From JAVBPA01 sp031549925 (GTDB lineage: Bacteria; Bacillota; Clostridia; Oscillospirales; CAG-272): a DNA stretch of 33,657 nt. The notes beneath the pieces were generated by a model. The model was not told the origin of the DNA, did not search any database, and saw nothing but the letters and a program-made list of their open reading frames with translations. Position 1 is the stretch's first letter. Each line of letters starts with the position of its first letter. Positions 23,770 through 30,730 of the stretch are shown one piece after another. Where the stretch lies: contig JAVBPA010000115.1 in NCBI GenBank assembly GCA_031549925.1, forward strand, positions 1 through 33,657, given 5' to 3'. Made by a program: the position numbers and the translations under genes.

Positions 23770-24731
23770 TGACCGATTCTAAAGAAAAATTAATTATAGA
23801 CAATAATCTAAAAGAACAGAAAAAATATAAAAAATCCCGTTTGCTTCGTAAATTCGGAAGAAATATTTCCGTTTCTGTAATAGTATTGTTTTTAGCTATT
23901 ATAGCAATCGCCGTTTTAGCTCCGACAGTACTTACAATAACAAATTCACTTATGTCTTCGACTGAAATTTCGGCAAACTACGGTAAAATTTTTTCCAATG
24001 TAAACGCGAGTACAAAAGTATATATTTCGGAGCGGGTAAATTTAAAAATAATCCCCGATATGGTGAGTTTTGATCAATACATATCAACTTTGATAAAAAA
24101 CCCGCAATATTTATTAAAATTTTGGAATTCTGTTATATTAGTTGTTCCCATAACAATATTTCAAATAATAATAGCTCTCGGCGCAGCCTATTGTTTTGCC
24201 CGTTATAAAAGCAAAATGCGAAGTTTAATATTTTTTGCTTATGTAATTTTAATGCTGATGCCTTATCAGGTAACTCTTGTTCCTAACTATCTTGTTTCGG
24301 GTTGGCTGAATATTCTGGAAACCAGATGGGCTATTATTTTACCGGGTATATTCGCTCCTTTTTCAGTATTTATACTGACAAAATTCATGCGACGAATTCC
24401 GTCAGCTATGATGGAAGCCGGAAAAATCGACGGAGCCAATGAATGGCAGCTATTCACTAGGATATGTGTTCCGCAATGCAAAAGCACTGTATATTCGGTT
24501 GCTATACTTGTTTTTATAGATTATTGGAACATGGTGGAACAACCGCTTATATTATTAAAAGACAGTGAAATGCATCCGCTTTCGGTATTTTTATCGAAAA
24601 TTAATGAGGGTGACGTAGGACTGGCTTTTGCGGTAGCCACTATATATATGATACCGACTTTGCTTATGTTTTTATACAGTGAAGATTATCTGATAGAGGG
24701 TGTATCTTTCTCAAGCAGTATTAAAGGTTAA
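23769..24731 (+). CDS. ABC sugar permease, MalG type
   Basis: A 320-residue partner permease. The first helix (about 30-55) is followed by a long extracellular loop of about 50 residues, then FWNSVILVVPITIFQIIIALGAAYCFAR and RSLIFFAYVILMLMPYQVTLVPNYL, all typical of MalG relatives. The EAA loop is MEAGKIDGANEWQLFTRICVPQ from E216. The C-terminus ends LYSEDYLIEGVSFSSSIKG, as in family members where the tail reaches toward the ATPase dimer. The start ATG overlaps the upstream stop by one base, so stoichiometric coupled translation is expected. A 65-base A/G-rich gap separates it from the adaptor gene. Confidence 0.93.
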   Translation: MTDSKEKLIIDNNLKEQKKYKKSRLLRKFGRNISVSVIVLFLAIIAIAVLAPTVLTITNSLMSSTEISANYGKIFSNVNASTKVYISERVNLKIIPDMVSFDQYISTLIKNPQYLLKFWNSVILVVPITIFQIIIALGAAYCFARYKSKMRSLIFFAYVILMLMPYQVTLVPNYLVSGWLNILETRWAIILPGIFAPFSVFILTKFMRRIPSAMMEAGKIDGANEWQLFTRICVPQCKSTVYSVAILVFIDYWNMVEQPLILLKDSEMHPLSVFLSKINEGDVGLAFAVATIYMIPTLLMFLYSEDYLIEGVSFSSSIKG

Positions 24732-24796
24732 TATTTCAAAATATTATAGATTAACAAAAAGATATAAAAGATTAAAAGATAAAGGTAATAAATATC

Positions 24797-27034
24797 ATGG
24801 ATGAAAAATCAATAAAAAGACGTAATTGGATAAAAAATATAGCTATAATATTTTTAGCGGTAATGTTGATTTTAACTTTGTTTTCCAGTACAATAATGAA
24901 CTTTTCACTGCCTGAGGTATCTGCTCAGTATTGTTACAGCGGAACTATTTCCACAAGAATAAGAGGCAACGGTAATGTCGAAGCTAGTGAAAGTTATAAC
25001 GTTAAAGCTGGTATTACAGGTAAAATTAAAGAAATAGGTGCTAAAGTTGGAATGGCAATCGAAGCCGGAGCTGTATTATACACACTCGAAGCATCGAAAG
25101 GTGAAAATTTAATAACTGCCAAAGAAGAACTGGCCGCTCTTTTAAGAACTTATAATGAATTAATAAGTAAAACCAGCGGAAACCTAACTGAATTATTAAA
25201 AAATATAGATTTAAGACAGGCTGAATATGATGCGTTAAATAAATTGAAAAACGAAGCAGCAGACGCAAAAATTGAACTTCAAACGGTAAAAGATGAATAT
25301 AAAGCGCAGGAAAAAGCGGTTAATAAATTAAAAAACGATGTTTTAAAATTGGAACAAAAAATTTCTTCTTTATCTGCTGTAGAAGGTATCGATGAAGCAA
25401 GCGGTATTATAAGCGAAGCAAAAGCTAAAAAAGACGCTGCTTATAACGCACTTGAAGCAGGTAAAGCGGCTAAAAGAAAAGCACAGGATGAAGTCAAAGA
25501 ATATACGGCTTTAGTAGCCAAAGCGGAAAAAGCTTTAACAGAATTTAAAGCTACTCTTCCGGAACAGGTTAATATAAAAGATATCGAAACTTTAGAACAA
25601 ACAATAGAGGATTTGCAGCGTACATACGAACGAGCTCTTTTGGATTACAATGAAAAAATAGAAGACCATAATATACAGCTTGCTGAATTAAATTCTAAAT
25701 GGGAACAAGCGTATCAGGAATTGCAAATCGCTCAAAGTAAACTTACATCGGCTGTTTCGGAAGAAGACAGAGAAGCGGCTCAATTAGTTTATGATTCTGC
25801 TAGAACAGCTTTTGATAACGCTCAGGCAGCTCTTGACAATCATAAAAATTCTCTGAACGATTCTTTGAAATCTGATCAGCGGGCTTTGGAAGATCAGCGT
25901 ATAACAATAGAAAGAAGACAAGCGGCACTTGATGATATGTATACGGCAAATTATGAATATTCAAAGTATACATCTCAGCTTAAAACACTGGAATCAAATG
26001 TAGATATAGCAAAATTAAAATTAAGCGACGCTAATTTAGCTCTTGAAATTGCTGTTTTAGCTCTGGACGGAGCAGATGGTGATTCGATAACATTACAGAC
26101 AGAATACAACGACGCAAAAAAATATTTGGAATTGCTGGAAAACGCGGATTCATTGACCGCTTTTAATTTGGAATTGACTTCCATGGAAAAGCAATTAGAA
26201 AAAGCCACAGACGAGCTTGATACCATAAATGAAAATAAAACTGAACTGGAAAGCAAAATAAGTGCGAATCCGACCGAAAGCGCTCTCAATGAAGCAAGAC
26301 AAAAAGTACAGGACGCCAAAAGCGAATATGCTACAGAAAAAAGCAAATATACTAATGAAGAAACAGTAACTGAACTCGAAATATCAATAGCTAAACAAAA
26401 AGTAGAGGATCAGGAAGCAAAAATTAAAAAGATAGAAGAAGGCGTTACAACAGAAGAAATCAAAGCTCCGATAGCGGGAACAATAACATCAATGGCTTTT
26501 AAAGCGGGAGATGAAGTTGTTTTGGAAAGTGTAGTTGCAGGAATTCAAAGACCTGAAAGCGGATATACATTAAAATATGGTGTAACACTTGAACAAAGCC
26601 GAAGAATAAAAGTCGGTGAAACCGCTAAAATCGAATATTACTGGTGGGGTGATACTCCTACGGCAACAGTAGAATCGATAACAGTAGATCAATCAAATCC
26701 TTCGCAAAGCAGAATTGTCAGTTTAAAAATTACCGGTGAAATACAAATAGGGACACAGTTAACTTTTACTCTGGGAGAAAAATCTCAAAATTATGATACA
26801 GTTGTTCCGAACAGTGCGGTAAAAGAAGATGCATCAGGAAGCTTTGTTTTGGTTGTTGATGTTAAAAACACTCCTCTCGGAAACAGGTACAAAGCACGCA
26901 GAGTTGATGTCAGCGTTTTATCAAAAGACGATATGAATTCCGCGGTAATGGGGCTCTCTATGGGAGATTATGTTATAACTACATCAGCTAAACCAATAAC
27001 TTCGGGTATGCAAGTAAGGCTGAGCGAATCATGA
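24797..27034 (+). CDS. HlyD-like membrane-fusion adaptor with very long coiled coil
   Basis: A 745-residue adaptor. A basic N-terminus and one transmembrane helix (about 14-34) anchor it. A first lipoyl half-motif lies at about 62-95 (YNVKAGITGKIKEIGAKVG, AGAVLYTLEA). Residues about 95-545 are nearly continuous heptad-rich coiled coil with very high Glu, Lys, Ala and Leu. The second lipoyl half follows (EIKAPIAGTITSMAFKAGDEV, from about 554), then a beta-barrel (EYYWWGDTPTATVESI) and a membrane-proximal domain ending DYVITTSAKPITSGMQVRL. Known MacA/HlyD proteins are 350-480 residues, so the hairpin here is at least twice as long, enough to cross a thick wall. It overlaps the next gene by four bases (ATGA). 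Its place inside a sugar-import operon is unusual. Confidence 0.86.
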   Translation: MDEKSIKRRNWIKNIAIIFLAVMLILTLFSSTIMNFSLPEVSAQYCYSGTISTRIRGNGNVEASESYNVKAGITGKIKEIGAKVGMAIEAGAVLYTLEASKGENLITAKEELAALLRTYNELISKTSGNLTELLKNIDLRQAEYDALNKLKNEAADAKIELQTVKDEYKAQEKAVNKLKNDVLKLEQKISSLSAVEGIDEASGIISEAKAKKDAAYNALEAGKAAKRKAQDEVKEYTALVAKAEKALTEFKATLPEQVNIKDIETLEQTIEDLQRTYERALLDYNEKIEDHNIQLAELNSKWEQAYQELQIAQSKLTSAVSEEDREAAQLVYDSARTAFDNAQAALDNHKNSLNDSLKSDQRALEDQRITIERRQAALDDMYTANYEYSKYTSQLKTLESNVDIAKLKLSDANLALEIAVLALDGADGDSITLQTEYNDAKKYLELLENADSLTAFNLELTSMEKQLEKATDELDTINENKTELESKISANPTESALNEARQKVQDAKSEYATEKSKYTNEETVTELEISIAKQKVEDQEAKIKKIEEGVTTEEIKAPIAGTITSMAFKAGDEVVLESVVAGIQRPESGYTLKYGVTLEQSRRIKVGETAKIEYYWWGDTPTATVESITVDQSNPSQSRIVSLKITGEIQIGTQLTFTLGEKSQNYDTVVPNSAVKEDASGSFVLVVDVKNTPLGNRYKARRVDVSVLSKDDMNSAVMGLSMGDYVITTSAKPITSGMQVRLSES

Positions 27035-28176
27035 GAAAAGTTTTCCGTTTTAAAAAAAGTTCATTGGTTTTTATATCTATTTTAGCTTGTATGTTGATTT
27101 TATTTGGGTTGTTCAATATAATATCAATGAACTTGATAAACTCTCAGCGTTCACAGCAAGCTGCCAAAAGATGGAAGAATGATGATTTGAAATTTGCGCA
27201 AATAACCGCGATTTTATCATCGGAATCAAATTTTAATTACAGTTCGGTATTATCTCTTCGATCCTCTGTTGATAACTCTATGAAAGAAATAAATATTGAA
27301 ATAACCGATGATAAAAAAGTATGGTATGACGCTTTCAGCACCGAAGAAAGGATTACTTTAAAAAACGGTAATGTAACATCTAATGTAAATGCAACTGTTG
27401 TCGGAGGTAATTTTTTCAGAATTCATGAACTTGATTATATAACGGGATATGCTTTTTCACCTGATGATATAATGCAGGACAGAATTATTCTTGATACATT
27501 AGCGGCATGGCAGCTCTTTGGTTCATATGATGTTGTAGGCAAAATTGTAAATTTAAACGATACACAGTTTACTGTGGCTGGTGTTGTAAACCGCGGTACC
27601 GGAAATTTATTCGAACAGGCATACGGAAGCAAACCAAGAGTATATATGTCTTATGATTATTATCAAAAAATAAATCCGGATCTTAACATAACCTGCTGGG
27701 AAGCAGTTATACCTAGTCCGATATCAGGTTGGGCGGAATCGATTGTTAAAAACAATATAAACGCTGAAGAAACTGATGTCGAGATAATTGATAATTCGGC
27801 AAGATACAGCTTTTTAAAACTTTTAAATACGATGACCGGTTTACCTATAAGATCTATGAAAGTAAGCCGTATTATATACCCGTATTGGGAAAATATTGCG
27901 GGAGTTTACGAAGATTACGCTTCTCTGCTGCTTTTGGGTATATTAATATTCGGAGGGATTCCCGCTGCATCTGCTGTTATATTTGTAATAGTGTTTATTA
28001 TCCGGCATCCGATAACAAAAAAACAATTGTCTGATTTATGGTATGAAATAATTATGTTTGTATCAAAAAAAGGAAAATACAAAAAGACAGGAAGTAAAGA
28101 AAAAGATAAAGAAAAAGATAAAGAAAAAAAAGTAAAAATAAAAAGATCTAAAAAAAACAAACAGGATAATATTTAA
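27031..28176 (+). CDS. MacB-periplasmic-core-like protein lacking the FtsX permease domain
   Basis: A 381-residue protein. Transmembrane helix 1 is at about 12-32. Residues about 35-270 resemble the MacB periplasmic core domain: VNATVVGGNFFRIHELDYITGYAFSP, DRIILDTLAAWQLFGSYDVVGKIVNLNDTQFTVAGVV and KPRVYMSYDYYQ. These match the N-F-F-x-V, G-R-x-F and G-x-x-f-x-V-x-G-V-v patterns of that family. A second helix at about 297-325 follows, and then a lysine-rich cytoplasmic tail (KEKDKEKDKEK, from a 12-bp DNA repeat). The usual FtsX three-helix permease domain and the ATPase are absent, so this cannot be a complete MacB-type transporter. It is probably a partner of the adaptor, to which its start is coupled. 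Confidence 0.78.
   Translation: MRKVFRFKKSSLVFISILACMLILFGLFNIISMNLINSQRSQQAAKRWKNDDLKFAQITAILSSESNFNYSSVLSLRSSVDNSMKEINIEITDDKKVWYDAFSTEERITLKNGNVTSNVNATVVGGNFFRIHELDYITGYAFSPDDIMQDRIILDTLAAWQLFGSYDVVGKIVNLNDTQFTVAGVVNRGTGNLFEQAYGSKPRVYMSYDYYQKINPDLNITCWEAVIPSPISGWAESIVKNNINAEETDVEIIDNSARYSFLKLLNTMTGLPIRSMKVSRIIYPYWENIAGVYEDYASLLLLGILIFGGIPAASAVIFVIVFIIRHPITKKQLSDLWYEIIMFVSKKGKYKKTGSKEKDKEKDKEKKVKIKRSKKNKQDNI
28096..28131 (+). repeat. 12-bp tandem repeat encoding a KEKD tail
   Basis: AAAGAAAAAGAT occurs twice exactly (28096-28119) and once imperfectly (28120-28131). It encodes KEKDKEKDKEKK in the cytoplasmic tail. The unit is a multiple of three, so copy number can vary without breaking the frame. 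Confidence 0.85.
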
Positions 28177-28202
28177 AAATTAAATTTAAGGAGCTTTTTT
28201 AT

Positions 28203-30617
28203 ATGCTTAAAAAGAATTTAATAAAGTTTACAGCTTTATCTTTAGTATTTTTAATGATGATATCGATTACATTAATAAGCTGTTCAAAGAAAGAAGAAGC
28301 CGTAAAAACAAAATTGACAAATGTTTACAAAGCTGAAAAACTTAACGCGGAATCACCTGCAAACGGATATTATAACAGGATTTCATACAGTAATGGTTTT
28401 TTATACTATACGGAAGATGAGTATAATGATACCGGGAATTTTTCCGTTATAAAATGTTTTGACACAAACACGCAAACTACCAAAACTTTGTTTAGACTAA
28501 AAAATGATAACGGTTATATGAATAATTTTTATGCAACTGCTGAAGGCGAACTTATCGTAATAAAATACGAATACAATACTTCGTCATCAACCGAAGAAGA
28601 AATTATAACTTATGATAAAGATGTTGCGGTTGCAAAAGAAATAATACCGACAGGCGTGGCGCCTGTTGTGGATGTTGCTCCGGTTGCAGAAGAAACTATA
28701 TCGGATGATTCGTATATAGCAACAGAAACAACTGAAAATTATTATATTGTAAAATATAAAAGCGACGGAACACAAATATTTAAAAAGAATATCCGTGATA
28801 TTATCACAACAGAACAATCATACATATATTTGTATAATTTAACTATCGATGATTTGGGAAATATCCTGTTATTTTACGAAAAAACAGTTTATATATTAGA
28901 TAAAGATTTAAATTTATTAAAAAAATTTGATATTGACTGCAATTATTTAAATAACTTATATTATTCAAAAAGCAAATATTATGTTTTTTATTCGGATAAA
29001 GAAAATAAATCCTGTTTCAAGAGTTTTGATTTTACAACAGGCAAACTCGGTGAAACAATTGATTTAAAATATGCGTCTAATTTTTCATATAGCTTAATGA
29101 CTCCTCCGGCAGATTCAAAATATGATTTTTATTATAACAACAATTCCGCTCTTTGCGGTTTGATTTTAACGACCGGCGAAACCACCGAAATTTGCAACTG
29201 GATTAATTCGGATATAAACAGCAATAACGTAGGAACGGTAATACCTCTAAGCGATGAAAACTTTATATCTTTATCTTATGATACGGAAGAAAATCCTGAT
29301 GAATATAAACAAAAAATTTATTATTATACCCGTGTGCCGGATGAACAGATCGTGGAAAAATATATTCTGACAATAGCGGCTATTTATATAGATTACAACG
29401 TTCGCAATCAAATAATAAAATTTAATAAATCAAACGATGAATACAAAATAACTATAAACGAATACTACCAGTATAACACAGAAAACGATTATAAAAACGC
29501 TTATACAATTTTCAATAATGATTTAATAGCCGGAAAAATCCCTGATATAATACAGCTTGATCGTGAAATGCCGATTGACAGTTATATCAGCAAAGGGATC
29601 TTTTACGATCTTAATAATTATTTCAATGATGAAACCGGATTAAAACGTTCCGATTATTTAGAAAATGTACTTGATGCTCTTTCGGTTAACGGTAAACTGT
29701 ACAGAATATGTCCATCATTTTATATCAGAACATTAGTAGGTAAAAAATCATTAATCGGTGATATAACAGGCTGGACAGTAAACGATTTATTGAAAGTATT
29801 GGAAAAAAATCCGGGAACAGAACCGTTCTTCGATATGACTCAAACAAATTTTTTAAACGAAATAACAACTTTAGTAGCTGATCAGTTTATTAACAGAGAC
29901 ACCGGTGTATGTTCGTTCGACAGTCAGGAATTTATTGATCTGTTAAACTTTATTAAAACTCTCCCCGAAAAAAGCTATTGGGATAACTATGATTATAATG
30001 ATTATGATCCCGATACATGGAATAATATAGAAGCCGGTTACCGCGAAAACAAATATTTATTACAATCAGCTTATTTTAGCAATTACAGAATGTATTGGGA
30101 ATACAAAATGGGTATTTTCGGAGAAGATGTAGTAATTCCCGGATATCCTACCGCAAACAAAGAAGGAAGCTCTATTAACCCGTCATTTGAACTAGCTATA
30201 ACATCAACATCCAAATTTAAAGACGGAGCATGGGATTTTATAAAATATTTTATATCCGATGAATACCAAAGTAATATAAATTATGAAATCCCCTTAAAAT
30301 TATCGCGTTTAAATGATATAGCCAAAGAAAATATGAAACCGTATTCATATACTGATTCCGAAGGAAATGTTATAGAAAATCCTACAACTTACTGGGTTGC
30401 TGGTCAAAGTATTGAAATCGGTGAAATCACACAGGAATATGTAGATAAATTCAATGATTTTATAAAGTCGATAACCAATGTATCCAAATATGATTCATCC
30501 ATGCAGACAATAATTTCAGAAGAAACAGCCGCATTCTTTGCGGGAACAAAAACAGCTGAAGAAACCGCAAAAATTATAAACAACCGCGTTTCGACATATA
30601 TAAACGAATCAAGATAA
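28203..30617 (+). CDS. Large solute-binding lipoprotein B, paralogue of lipoprotein A
   Basis: An 804-residue lipoprotein with lipobox LISC (lipidated C27) after a long hydrophobic signal. It repeats the plan of the protein at 20309: TNVYKAE linker, strand-rich N-terminal module (about 45-370, with YIVKYKSDGTQIFKKNI, YILDKDLNLLKKFDI and NSALCGLILTTGETTEI), then a family-1 binding domain from about residue 384 (EKYILTIAAIYIDYNVRNQII). That domain contains NDLIAGKIPDIIQLD, GIFYDLNNYFND, NGKLYRICPSF and a closing TAAFFAGTKTAEETAKIINNRV like that of A. Position and sequence indicate gene duplication with divergence, perhaps for a different ligand or part of one polysaccharide. AAGGAG lies about 11 bases before the ATG. 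A strong terminator follows, closing the operon. Confidence 0.88.
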   Translation: MLKKNLIKFTALSLVFLMMISITLISCSKKEEAVKTKLTNVYKAEKLNAESPANGYYNRISYSNGFLYYTEDEYNDTGNFSVIKCFDTNTQTTKTLFRLKNDNGYMNNFYATAEGELIVIKYEYNTSSSTEEEIITYDKDVAVAKEIIPTGVAPVVDVAPVAEETISDDSYIATETTENYYIVKYKSDGTQIFKKNIRDIITTEQSYIYLYNLTIDDLGNILLFYEKTVYILDKDLNLLKKFDIDCNYLNNLYYSKSKYYVFYSDKENKSCFKSFDFTTGKLGETIDLKYASNFSYSLMTPPADSKYDFYYNNNSALCGLILTTGETTEICNWINSDINSNNVGTVIPLSDENFISLSYDTEENPDEYKQKIYYYTRVPDEQIVEKYILTIAAIYIDYNVRNQIIKFNKSNDEYKITINEYYQYNTENDYKNAYTIFNNDLIAGKIPDIIQLDREMPIDSYISKGIFYDLNNYFNDETGLKRSDYLENVLDALSVNGKLYRICPSFYIRTLVGKKSLIGDITGWTVNDLLKVLEKNPGTEPFFDMTQTNFLNEITTLVADQFINRDTGVCSFDSQEFIDLLNFIKTLPEKSYWDNYDYNDYDPDTWNNIEAGYRENKYLLQSAYFSNYRMYWEYKMGIFGEDVVIPGYPTANKEGSSINPSFELAITSTSKFKDGAWDFIKYFISDEYQSNINYEIPLKLSRLNDIAKENMKPYSYTDSEGNVIENPTTYWVAGQSIEIGEITQEYVDKFNDFIKSITNVSKYDSSMQTIISEETAAFFAGTKTAEETAKIINNRVSTYINESR

Positions 30618-30640
30618 ATATTTATAAATCAAAACTCCCC

Positions 30641-30673
30641 AAAACCGGAATGTTTCGTTCATTCCGGTTTTTT
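30641..30673 (+). terminator. Rho-independent terminator ending the transporter operon
   Basis: AAAACCGGAATG (30641-30652) and CATTCCGGTTTT (30660-30671) form a perfect 12-bp stem with a seven-base loop, followed by T's to 30673. Confidence 0.93.
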
Positions 30674-30674
30674 G

Positions 30675-30703
30675 TTGACAAAAATATTGTTACATGATAA
30701 AAT
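30675..30703 (+). promoter_or_regulatory. Near-consensus promoter of the glycosidase-like gene
   Basis: TTGACA (30675-30680), 17 bases, TAAAAT (30698-30703) with an extended TG. It starts two bases after the terminator T run, so the downstream gene is an independent transcription unit. The leader is only about 20 bases. Confidence 0.85.
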
Positions 30704-30730
30704 GAGATGATTGTTTATAGGAGGATATAA

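Noticed and set aside
25975..26346. 123-codon minus-strand frame inside the adaptor gene
   Set aside because: It is antisense to the low-complexity coiled-coil region; its serine- and leucine-rich translation is what antisense of Glu/Lys/Ala repeats gives.
20122..30673. Complete MacAB or lantibiotic-type efflux pump
   Set aside because: No Walker A or ABC signature motif and no FtsX permease domain was found in any frame of the operon.
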